Both the position numbers and the translations under genes were made by a program. The notes beneath the pieces are model-generated. The model did not search any database. It worked only from the letters and a program-made list of their open reading frames with translations, and was not told where the DNA came from. Positions 1 to 8,371 of a DNA stretch of 64,000 bases are shown piece after piece. Source of the stretch: Cranoglanis bouderius (lineage: Eukaryota; Chordata; Actinopteri; Siluriformes; Cranoglanididae); the NCBI GenBank assembly GCA_023630585.1, contig CM042540.1:23106074-23170073 (forward strand), read 5' to 3'. Within the stretch, counting starts at the first letter, position 1. Every line of letters begins with the position of its first letter.

Positions 1-137
1 AGTTTGCAAATTCTGTGCAATCACTTTAACTTCAGCTGGAGCTTGTGCACATGCACTTTCATAAACTTGCTTAGGGTCTGCATTTTCAAGGGTTTGTTCC
101 ACTCTACCCACACGTCCCCACTCCAGGTGTGGGCCGA

Positions 138-638
138 CTATTTTAAAGTCGGTGAACTTTGAGACAGCTGTGCAAACTGATTGCCACTGCTGGGTTGGAT
201 TTTTGCACAATCTCTCTGTATGTGACCAGGTTGGAAACAGGCAAGGGAAAGTCTATGTCGTTGACAATGTGCTAAAGTCGAATGCTCAGGGGAATGGCAT
301 ACCTTACATGCTCTCATAGGTGGCTGGTTTAGACAAGGGCGCCTCATCTCTGCTTGATTATTCTGGGAAAGAGCATGATCAAGTAGACTGATGAGTGTCT
401 TCATGCAATTATCATCATTCTGTAAATGAGATGGGGTGCTTGTGTTAACATTATCAGATGACACAACAGGAAAAACATTGGTTGCGACCTCACCCTCCAT
501 AGGTGACTGAGTGTGAGCTGCAGCATTTCTCACAGCAAAGTTACGCTTGGATTTGACTGCTAACTGTTCCTTTTGTTCAGTCTGATATCTGTCAAGATGT
601 TCTTGTACCTCATGTAACGAATCAATCATTACAAGCAT
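138..638 (-). pseudogene. gag-like zinc-knuckle fragment of an LTR retrotransposon
   Basis: An open frame of 166 codons whose C-terminal half has two retroelement-type Cys/His clusters. The first has Cys at 111 and 114, His 119 and Cys 125. The second reads SLACFQPGHIQRDC, which is the CX2CX4HX4C nucleocapsid pattern with its first Cys replaced by Ser at residue 131. Such knuckles bind nucleic acid in Gag-type proteins. The frame ends at 138, and no protease or polymerase can be seen before the window edge. It lies directly inside a candidate LTR at higher coordinates, which fits a 5' LTR followed by gag on the minus strand. The superfamily (gypsy or BEL/Pao) is not resolved. The N-terminal part has no feature I recognise. 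Confidence 0.55.
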
Positions 639-830
639 TATTCTTTTCCACCAGAATAATGTAATGGATCAACTTTAAACATGAAAAATGAAACAGAAGT
701 GCACGCTTGGATTCAAAGCACCTTTTTAAAGGAGACGAGTTTTAAAGCGTGCCCGCATTATCTACCAGAATATGTAGTAAATCGGATGAATCTGCAACGT
801 TTAAAAATATTCTCCACCAATTACAATTCA

Positions 831-2125
831 TGTAACGAATTAAAAGATGTTTAACACATTTAAATGTATTCTCCAATTTATATAAGGAATTAGCTCGAAT
901 GGCGTAAAATATATCTATATATCTAATCAACGCGTGTTGTGACTAGTTATAAATATACATCCGCCATGAAAGGGAATTCATGTATGTGCACATATACATA
1001 TAGATAATTAACTACAACAGATTATAATTAATTATGACTATGTATGTGGTCTAGATCAGCTTTTAGGATTAGCTGTAGTCTAGTTTGGAATTATGAACTC
1101 TAAAGAGGGAGTTTATCCTCTGGCTAAACTCTAGTTGTTATTAAAAATTAGAGCGGATAAGCGAGATCTTATGCAGCGTAGAATTGACTCATCACGTGAC
1201 AAAACAGAGACAAATCAAGCGTGGTGATAATAGATTTTAATAACTAGATGTAACTATGGATACACACGACTAACTCTAAGCAAAATATACATATGTACAT
1301 CTATATACAAGGAAAGAAAAGGGATAGAGAGAAAGTAATGAAGTAAAAGGGAATGGCAGACAAAAACACAACTAATTAGTTGTGTTAATTTTTCAAAGCC
1401 AGCAATGAACTTAAATGTCCTGTAAACAGGGGTACAATCTTAAACGCAGATATAGGTCCATTAACTATACTTGCATGGCTTCAGTTTGAAAGTTCGCGCG
1501 AGGTCGTGTAGAGTTCTCTGGTTCTTCGTGCCATTTGAAAAAGGCGTGAGCCATGAGGCGGTTGCATCCTTTGTCCGGGAGAGAGAGATCCTGGCTTCCT
1601 CTTCCTGGGGCATGTGGCCCCGGGGGAGAGAAACCGTAAGGAGCGTAGAAGTGAAGTTGAAGAGTGTGAGTGAAGAGAGACTGAAGAGTTTCAAAGCGTG
1701 GTGTTGTTTTAAAGACAACACCAACACACACGCCTCTTTGGGCTATTGGCCAATCAGGAAGTTGGATTTGTTGGCGGGATAACCTCTCTTTGTCTGGTCT
1801 CAGACCCTAATTTGCATGTCCAGGGAGGAGCCGGTTTATACCGTATTATATATGAAATTAAGGGAAAGCATGAAATAATGTATCCCATTGCCATATGATA
1901 TGCATAATCAATCAGGGTATCACAAGACGATTAACCACATACCAAATTCGATGGACTTGTAACTAATATTACAAGTAAAACATGGTTACAGACATTTAAA
2001 ATAATATCCTAAATTAAGGCTATCTAAAATCATTAAGGATAGGTCACATAAACACACAATATATGTAAACAAGATAACATCACACTATTTAGGCATCGAA
2101 TAATTACATATAATTACACGTTACA
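831..2125 (-). repeat. Candidate 5' LTR of the gag-like element
   Basis: The 1,295-base segment begins TGTAACG and ends CGTTACA, a perfect 7-base terminal inverted repeat of the TG...CA type expected of an LTR. It sits upstream, on the minus strand, of the gag-like frame at 138-638. A TGG-starting stretch just inside (about 810-820 on the minus strand) could be a primer-binding site. A GC-richer block at 1480-1840 holds several shadow frames and a CCAAT-like element, and could be the promoter part. No second LTR lies in the window, so the assignment rests on terminal symmetry and position only. Confidence 0.4.
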
Positions 2126-2200
2126 TTCGAGAGAGATTTTTCCATTGTGTGTGTACGGTAAGCTTGTGTGTGTGAGTGTGTGCATGCGCGTGTAGGTAGC

Positions 2201-2201
<1 letters not shown>

Positions 2202-2260
<59 letters not shown>
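2202..2260. repeat. (TG)n microsatellite
   Basis: About 29 uninterrupted TG units follow a degenerate TG-rich lead (2145-2200). This is ordinary dinucleotide slippage sequence in a fish intergenic region. The next 340 bases (2261-2600) show no coding or repeat signal that I recognise. Confidence 0.95.
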
Positions 2261-2263
<3 letters not shown>

Positions 2264-2602
2264 AAGGGGGGGAAGGTTGGTCATTAGCATTCCAAAGGTA
2301 TCTGGTCAAACTGGGGCCAGAGTGGTCATTAAACAGATAGGGATTTACAGCTCAAGGAGACAGAGAAATTTCATTGCTAAACCCAGGCTGATTCAGAAAT
2401 CAGTTTGATACCGTCAGACACTACACTCACAGACGTTACATTAAGTGCAAAACCAATCGTTACAAACATCTATCTCGACACAGAAAACAATCTCCCACAG
2501 CCAGCCTTAAACCAACCATGAATTGGTAAACAAACAAATTAATACAAAATGAATAAAGTAAATAAATAAACATTGAAAGAAAGGATGATTAGTGAAATAC
2601 AT

Positions 2603-3394
2603 TTATATTGAGAGTTTATACTCATTAACATCTGTCACATAGTTATCTCTGTGATGGACGATTTGTTAACTGACACGTAATGCGGTTTGTCATATCTAAC
2701 AGTAATATTCTTATTAATATCACCATCTATATGCACACATCGTAGTAGCGGAATGTGGTGATCACCAACTGATTGATATTCTATAATATCTGTGTATATA
2801 TACATGGTATAGAACCCCCCCATTTATATCCACTTGATAGGGCGCATACATCACAGGTATATGCCCAACAGCATGTTTTTCATGATTTTGATTACGAGTT
2901 TTTATAGCAATGCCTGGTTTTAAGCCTAAAATATTACACAGTTTTCCATAAAATGTCAGTGACGTCTTCGGAGGGGCTTTCAGAAGCACTTTGTTTTTAA
3001 CATGATCATAACCGAGACTCCCCCCGATGGTAGGTTTGCGTTGATCTCCCTGATAAAAAAAGGCACGTCATCATAATACCCCATTTTTAATGTGTAAGGT
3101 ATGTTTGACGTCTTTCGATCACTGGTGGTGAAAAGCTCTTTGGGGTATATCAGCGATGTGATTCTTACTATCTGACGACTTTGTTTCATCATAGCTGAAA
3201 ATGAACGTAGCATCTGCCTCATTAAATGTGTACCATGACACAGGATATTCAAATTCGATTAACCCGACTAGCCATTCTCCTTTTAGGTTTATAGCTCTCA
3301 CCACCCTGGTTGTATAACTAGATATGCGGTTTTCCGGATAAATAGATAATGAGGTGTTGCAGGGCAACGTGACATAAAAGCCACCCTCTGCCAT
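2603..3394 (-). pseudogene. Maverick/Polinton structural-type protein, frameshifted
   Basis: The frame starting at 3394 opens with MAEGGFYVTLPCNTSLSIYP and continues through a VGLIEFEYP segment. This N-terminus recurs in Maverick/Polinton-type elements of fish and invertebrates, where the protein stands beside the integrase. Its continuation is spread over three more minus-strand frames (2980-3252, 2762-2989, 2635-2823), so at least three frameshifts separate the parts. The third part has VLYHVYIHRYYRI, and the fourth has a YTDIIEY... segment followed by a PHYVSV motif. The end near 2603 is approximate. The exact family letter used for Polinton proteins cannot be fixed without a search. The gene is dead as it stands. 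It follows the integrase directly in the same orientation. Confidence 0.6.
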
Positions 3395-3513
3395 GGCTGG
3401 TTTGTACGTGTGTGCGCACGATCTATGTTGGTCTTTTGTTTTTATGGCTTCTGTACATCGACCAAATCTTTCTGGTCGATCCATGACATGAATTTTGCAG
3501 GCTGCCCGAGCCA

Positions 3514-4515
3514 TCAATCCAACACTAAAGTTTTCCAGCCTTGTTTCTTCTTGTCTAAAATTTTTTCCACTTTTAATGCCTTGTTTTTGTTCACAAATAT
3601 TTTTTGTAATTCCTCCTCATAAAAAACACCGTCGATGACATCACCATCATAATCACACAGCCTGTAGACCAGTGGGCGCGCGGTCCGTTATAGTGAAAAA
3701 TTTGTGCGTATAGTTTTCCTCATACCCTTTTGTGAATGGTACTCTTACTTTAGAAATTCTAACAATGTTGCGAACTTTATATTTAAATTTGGGGTTGGCA
3801 CAGCAACCTCCACTAGACCCATATAGATTACGAAACACCACAGACTCGTTCTCTCTGTTCACATCAACCAGTCTCATCTTGATGCTTCTGTGATAGCTTA
3901 CATGGTACCCATCCGTGATATCTTGAAGAATATCGATGTAGCGTTTGGAATTTTTGCTGTTAAATATCTCCACATCCTACCTTTTAAGGTTCTATTAAAC
4001 CGCTCAATGACACAATTCTGTGGCGGGTGCAAAATGTATGATGTACTTTTTTGTCATGCTTTGAAAATGTTTATTAAAAAATTCCTTTCCGTTGTCTGTC
4101 TGTAATTTGCGGGGCACATGGCCATCCTTCAGTTTAGATTTGAAAGCTTTAGTTACCTCGATTCCTGATTTATGTTTTAATAAACGTGTCCATGCATATT
4201 TACTAAACAGATCTATGCACGTCAACAGAAAACGATTATTGTCATTTTCGGCAGCGTATGCAGACATATGAACTACAGTAGATCAGCCTGGAACTGCATA
4301 TCAATACCATAGACAAAAACCCGATTCCTTTTGTAATTCAGAGGGGCAAATCTGTGTAGCGTGTACACGTCCTCTCCAGACAGCCAGTCCGAAACGTGTT
4401 TATCGGTTAAACAAACATCCGTTTCTTTTAAAACACCATCTTTTAAATGTTTTTTACCTCCTAACGACCCCAGGTTAGAAGGGTTGTAATAAATTTTTTT
4501 CATTTCTTCAGACAT
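3514..4515 (-). pseudogene. Polinton-type retroviral-like integrase, frameshifted
   Basis: The first part (4273-4515) starts MSEEMKKIYYNPSNLGSLGG and runs to a GIDMQFQADL segment, the N-terminal start and first catalytic Asp region of Polinton integrases. The second (4004-4267) begins MSAYAAENDNNRFLLTCIDL and contains RKLQTDNGKEFFN, with the second catalytic Asp. The third (3653-3973) has a KRYIDILQDITDGY stretch, preceded out of frame by codons for the E-R-F-N-R-T region, which carries the catalytic Glu. A C-terminal YEEELQK segment, resembling the small domain that ends these integrases, reaches a stop at 3514. There are breaks near 4268 (short insertion with a stop), 4003 and 3668. Integrases of this family join element ends to host DNA in the nucleus. 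About 330 codons in total is normal for the family. Confidence 0.85.
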
Positions 4516-4595
4516 GCTGACGGCTCAGACTCCACAAAAGAATAACTCAGATGGTTTAAATGTTTGAGAATTTATTTCAGTGAAAGAAATCAACG

Positions 4596-5048
4596 TCACA
4601 TAGCATCGAGATGCTGTAGACATTTTATACACGTTACAATGTTTTTCTCAACAACGTAATCAACAAATGTTTCAACAATTTCACAAACATCAGTCTGTTC
4701 ATTTCTTGACAACATTACGCATAAATCAGTCACATACGCACACATACACATTATATCTCCAATTCTAATACTACTGCCACATTCAGTCATCAGGTCTAGT
4801 ATTTTTCTGATAGTTGTACAAACCGGCTCACCCACATTAATACACATATGCATCGACAGCCCTCTCACAACACATATTTGTCTCTTGAGGGTTGTTAAAT
4901 GTTTGGGATCAACAACACAATCGTTTACATCAATAGACACATCAACCACATCATTAATGATCTTATACATCAAGTTGATCATCTCACATCTAATGCAGCG
5001 TTTAAATAGATACTTTGCCAAACCTGTTGCACACCATGTGTTCCCCAT
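4596..5048 (-). CDS. Polinton accessory protein, possibly Bcl-2-like
   Basis: The frame is open from 5153, but the ATG at 5046-5048 (MGNTWCATGLAKYLF) gives a 150-residue protein that starts 7 bases after the stop of the upstream gene. That compact spacing is why I chose it. The protein is helical in character, Cys-rich and has no signal peptide. Near residues 90-110 there is SIRIGDIMCMCAYV, which resembles the BH1 helix pattern (hydrophobic, two residues, Gly, charged, Ile, hydrophobic). The C-terminal FVDYVVEKNIVTCIKCLQ resembles a BH2 region. Small Bcl-2-like proteins have been reported as accessory genes in adintovirus-type elements. This is inference from pattern and length only. The canonical Trp-Gly of BH1 is absent. 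The frame has no internal stop, unlike its neighbours. Confidence 0.4.
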   Translation of the reverse strand: MGNTWCATGLAKYLFKRCIRCEMINLMYKIINDVVDVSIDVNDCVVDPKHLTTLKRQICVVRGLSMHMCINVGEPVCTTIRKILDLMTECGSSIRIGDIMCMCAYVTDLCVMLSRNEQTDVCEIVETFVDYVVEKNIVTCIKCLQHLDAM

Positions 5049-5055
5049 TTCAGTA

Positions 5056-5754
5056 TCACGTTCGGGATATTTGTGGGGATCCTTTCCAACTGTCCACGGC
5101 GTCGTAGATAATCTGTTTGTTGCTGACATCCACAATTTTCTCTCGGACTTCACAAAGCTTTTCCATAATGTTTACTTCGTCACGCAATTTGTGCAAAATA
5201 CCATCCACTGTACCTTGAATTCTCTCGGGGTGATGCCTAAAACCACACTGGCTCAATGCTTGGGATATGATGTGTTTAAGGCCCGGTTTAACCAGATTAC
5301 GTGACAGTTCCTCAAAGTAGCTGTCAAAAAAATAGGCATCAGGTTCGAACAGACAGGAATGTCTAAGCTGACTCAGATGGTCCACCTCGCACCCCAAACA
5401 GAGTTCTTTCTGCTTTTTGTTAACGGGGTACTCAAGAAGCACCACTACCATTGCTTTTATTATTTTGAAGCCGTCAGAGTGAGTACAGCCATCTGTGTTG
5501 TCGATCCCATCATAGACCGCAGCTCCAGCTATTGCTCCAGCATTACCGTATGGCGTTGTAAGAAAGGTCATGTTGTGATACCCCAATTCTATGCAAAATT
5601 TATCCAGCCAACTGTTGTCACAAGTCTGGGGGAGGGGTTCCAGCGGTGTCGCGTTGTCATCAGGCTGTGCTGGGGTGGTCTCAGGCATATTGCTGTAACA
5701 GCAGACAGACGTAGATTCTTGATACATTGTGCATGTTTGTAGTGAATGTGCCAA
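5056..5754 (-). CDS. Uncharacterised Polinton accessory protein with a Cys/His motif
   Basis: This is an intact 232-codon frame. Residues 15-45 are Ser/Thr/Pro-rich and look disordered. The centre has an Ala/Gly-rich segment, AGAIAGAAVYDG, then a long hydrophobic run IIKAMVVVLLEYP. A compact Cys/His motif follows, LCLGCEVDHLSQLRHSCLF (C-X2-C, then SQ, then H-X-C), which could bind a metal. The C-terminal part is predicted helical and ends a few bases before the next gene. I do not recognise a named family. The motif and the genomic position suggest a gene belonging to the Polinton or to a related DNA virus of fish. The frame is uninterrupted although the integrase and structural genes beside it are broken, which is worth noting. 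Confidence 0.55.
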   Translation of the reverse strand: MAHSLQTCTMYQESTSVCCYSNMPETTPAQPDDNATPLEPLPQTCDNSWLDKFCIELGYHNMTFLTTPYGNAGAIAGAAVYDGIDNTDGCTHSDGFKIIKAMVVVLLEYPVNKKQKELCLGCEVDHLSQLRHSCLFEPDAYFFDSYFEELSRNLVKPGLKHIISQALSQCGFRHHPERIQGTVDGILHKLRDEVNIMEKLCEVREKIVDVSNKQIIYDAVDSWKGSPQISRT

Positions 5755-5767
5755 TCTGCATTCATTT

Positions 5768-6007
5768 TTAATTGTTGTGATGCAGGGGCGGACTTAAGAT
5801 CCGATCTTCGGACTTGGTAATGCCCTGCTCCGGGTGAAACACCAGCGTCTTCACAACATCCACATCTTCATGATGAAACTTTGTTAAACTAACACTTTGT
5901 TTTTTCCTTGGTGCAAAAGTCAGTTCCTCTCTCATTTCAACGGGAATTCTAGGCGTTGAAATACACATCGTCCTTCTAGCTTTTTTAGGGGTTCGTGGAG
6001 CAGACAT
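5768..6007 (-). CDS. Small basic protein at the head of the Polinton gene cluster
   Basis: A 79-codon frame, starting MSAPRTPKKARR, with an N-terminus rich in Pro, Lys and Arg that could be a nuclear localisation or DNA-binding tail. It ends 13 bases upstream of the next frame's start and is co-oriented with it. No known domain is visible. A decayed second copy of the same sequence lies at about 6350-6490 within a local duplication, where it has lost its open frame. It may be a real accessory gene or a leader exon. The function is unknown. Confidence 0.4.
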   Translation of the reverse strand: MSAPRTPKKARRTMCISTPRIPVEMREELTFAPRKKQSVSLTKFHHEDVDVVKTLVFHPEQGITKSEDRILSPPLHHNN

Positions 6008-6553
6008 TGTACGAGATTTTGCAGCCCGCCTTCTGTGTTTTAACCACGGCTTTATTTAACCAATATTTAAACAACAGCTTTCAGGACGCACACACATAGT
6101 GGATATGTTAATGAGTTTACACATAACACACACACACACACACACTTGGGAAAGATCAACTCCACACAGAAAGGAGACAGGGACGTTATAAATTACATGG
6201 CAGGCTGAACTGTCAATCAGGATGACATGAGGGATCATAAATTACACATGGTCATGGAGTGACATGAGGGATCATAAATTACACATGGTCATGGGAGTGA
6301 CATGAGGTTCATAAATTACGTGACATACAGAAACGTCCGTGGGGCAGACTTAAGGGGTGGTCGGTTTTGGTAACACCCCTGTTTTTTCCTTGGCACAAAA
6401 GCTGATTCCTCTCATTTCAACAGGAATTCTAGGTGATGCAACACACACTGTCCTTCTAAGGGTTTAGGATTCGCGGGACACCCATCATGTGAGTTTTGCA
6501 GCACGCCTTCTATGTTTTAACAGCAGCTCTTTATTTAAACAACAGCTTCAACA

Positions 6554-6589
<36 letters not shown>

Positions 6590-6790
6590 AACATGCACAC
6601 ACGTGTACACATGCGCACGCACACACACGCATGCATGTGCACACATACACACCTGGGAAAGATCAACGCCACACAGACAGAAGACAGGAAGGTCGTAAAT
6701 TACAGGGTGTGCTGAACTGTCAATTGGGATGACACGAGGGATCATAAATCACACACAGGCATGGGAGTGACATGAGGGTCATAAATCATA
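5780..6790. repeat. Diverged tandem duplication at the edge of the Polinton fragment
   Basis: Segment 5780-6340 recurs as 6340-6790. Shared landmarks are a GGAATTCTAGG block (5941 and 6421), a CCGCCTTCTGTGTTTTAAC-like block (6027 and 6503), a (CA)n run (6127 and 6556), an AAAGATCAAC block (6151 and 6659) and ATCATAAAT-centred units (6232, 6269, 6741). Inside it, a shorter unit of about 38 bases, roughly GACATGAGGGATCATAAATTACA, is tandemly repeated at 6220-6310. Subterminal tandem repeats are common near Polinton ends, so this may be the decayed terminal region. It includes the start of the small basic ORF. Confidence 0.7.
6554..6655. repeat. (CA)n and imperfect CA-rich microsatellite
   Basis: About 17 CA units (6555-6588) are followed by interrupted ACACATG/CACACG repeats to 6655. 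The run lies inside the second copy of the local duplication. Its counterpart in the first copy (6120-6147) is much shorter, so the array has expanded in one copy only. Confidence 0.9.
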
Positions 6791-6814
6791 TTTTGACATA
6801 AAGTATATGATATA

Positions 6815-7189
6815 CAGTATCTCACAAAAGTGAGTACACCCCTCACATGTTTGTAAATATTTTATTATATCTTTTCATGGGACAACACTGAAGAAATGAC
6901 ACTTTGCTACAATGTAAAGTAGTGAGTGTACAGCTTGTACAACAGTGTAAATTTGCTGTCCCCTCAAAATAACTCAACAAACAGCCATTAATGTCTAAAC
7001 CGCTGGCAACAAAAGTGAGTACATCCCTAAGTGAAAAGCTAAAATCATCACAATTAAAAGAACCAAAGACTTACACTACTTCAGTCTGTGTGCACTGAAT
7101 TTATTTAATACACGAGTTTCACAATTTGAGTTGAATTACTGAAATAAATGAACTTTTCCACGACATTCTATTTTATTGAGATGCACCTG
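6815..7189. mobile_element. Chimeric Tc1-type miniature element
   Basis: A 375-base insertion flanked by TA on both sides (6813-6814 and 7190-7191). The first 220 bases match the left terminal repeat of the Tc1 element at 43740 (CAGTATCTCACAAAAGTGAG start). The last 150 bases match the right terminal repeat of the different Tc1 family at 13945-15455 (end ATTGAGATGCACCTG). The joint is near 7038. The two ends are not inverted copies of each other. There is no coding capacity. It is either a fused relic of two elements or a hybrid that moved as one unit. Confidence 0.85.
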
Positions 7190-7199
7190 TATATACGTA

Positions 7200-7255
7200 C
7201 ATATACACATATGTGTATATATATATATGTATGTGTGTGTATATATATACACACA
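7200..7255. repeat. TA/TG-rich simple repeat
   Basis: An imperfect alternating purine-pyrimidine run (TATATGTGTATATATATATATG type) just after the chimeric element. From 7260 to 7460 I see nothing beyond AT-rich sequence, part of which is probably the ttc33 3' flank. Confidence 0.7.
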
Positions 7256-7467
7256 CATAACATTCAAAATACATAATTAATGAATCAGGGTAAAAAGAGC
7301 TGATTTAAGCAGTGCAGTGTTTAGTTTGTTTAAATTGAACCCTGTTGTGTTTTACCTCTTGGTATAGTTCAGTTGGGCAGGTGAGAACACAGCAATTGCA
7401 CTCAGATTCAGAACAAAATATTCAGAGACTGTATGTATGATATGGTGCTGTTCATACAGTAGCACAG

Positions 7468-7473
7468 TTTATT
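7468..7473 (-). promoter_or_regulatory. ttc33: Candidate ttc33 poly(A) signal
   Basis: AATAAA on the minus strand about 250 bases after the ttc33 stop codon, in non-repetitive sequence. It is the first canonical hexamer I found in that direction. A T/G-rich stretch follows toward 7440. Confidence 0.5.
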
Positions 7474-7722
7474 GCAGTGAGTAAATGATTTGACCCTGAA
7501 GTGACCCAAATACAGGAAGTTAATCAAACATGACACATATTTAGGGTTGCAGATGACATTTTTTGTGAATGTGAACTGAGCTGCGAGGCACAAACTGAGC
7601 CAGTGCCCTTAGAGACTAGTGATCCAATACAGTTTGTACATTACAATAACTCCAAAGATAAAATGATCCTTTATGCATATTTCTCTAAAATTTAAACAGA
7701 TAATTCAACAAAGTGTCACTTC

Positions 7723-8085
7723 TCATATTATTCTTGCTTTAACCAAAATATACTTTGAAGCATTTATGTCAGAATTCCTGACTACCATTTCATTGGTAAC
7801 ATCTTGCACATCCACAATGACATTCTTCTTTAACTCTTCATATCTCTTCTGGCGGTCTGCTATGGCTGTGCAGGCAGCTATGACCTCATCACTCTCAAAG
7901 TCCCCATAATCTTGTTGCAGCTCTGGGGTTTCATCCATTAGTCGTTGAGTCTGATCATCCTGCATGGCTTTCTGCTGCACAGCGTGTTTCTCTTCCCGCA
8001 GATGCAGCGCCCATCTCAAATCTTCCTCCCACAAGGGGCGCTCTAATGGGTTCAGGTGCAGTGCCACCTGGAAAGAACGTACAGC
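7723..8085 (-). CDS. ttc33: ttc33 coding exon 4 (last), TPR end and C-terminal tail
   Basis: The acceptor is TTTCAG at 8086-8091, and the exon starts GCTGTACGTTCT, encoding AVRSFQVALHLNPLERP. It supplies residues 146-265, completing the third TPR helix pair with FQVALHL. A charged helix, LWEEDLRWALHLREEK, follows. Then comes the conserved acidic block DYGDFESDEVIAACTAIADR and the C-terminal KYILVKARII before the stop at 7723-7725. The acidic DFESDE block and the terminal V-K-A-R are hallmarks of TTC33 that I recognise. The track frame extends to 8094, but those extra codons are intron. The sequence is intact and clearly under coding constraint. Confidence 0.93.
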   Translation of the reverse strand, partial: AVRSFQVALHLNPLERPLWEEDLRWALHLREEKHAVQQKAMQDDQTQRLMDETPELQQDYGDFESDEVIAACTAIADRQKRYEELKKNVIVDVQDVTNEMVVRNSDINASKYILVKARII

Positions 8086-8371
8086 CTGAAACACAGACAG
8101 GTGTCTGAATACAAACCAGCATTCAGAAAGAAGTTTTGTAAACTGAAGGTAACTTTATGCCTATCAAATATTTGCTTTAATCACATTTCCATGATATCAG
8201 TGTTGAAAACTACATATTCAATAGTAATGTTTCCACATTGTTGGCACACATGATAGAAGCAAGGCTCCCCCGTCTGCTAAATACTAATTAAGATGTGAGC
8301 AGATTGAAATATATGTTGCTTAAAGATGTGTTTAGGAATTGAATAAAAAGCTTGCTAAAGGTTGAGCTGAT

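Noticed and set aside
1471..1782. Overlapping frames of 88-103 codons on both strands at 1461-1782
   Set aside because: GC-richer block inside the candidate LTR; frames on both strands, no domain, composition-driven.
2121..2309. His/Thr repeat protein frame
   Set aside because: Translation of the (TG)n microsatellite.
4885..5304. 139-codon plus-strand frame over the Polinton accessory genes
   Set aside because: Antisense shadow of the co-oriented minus-strand genes.
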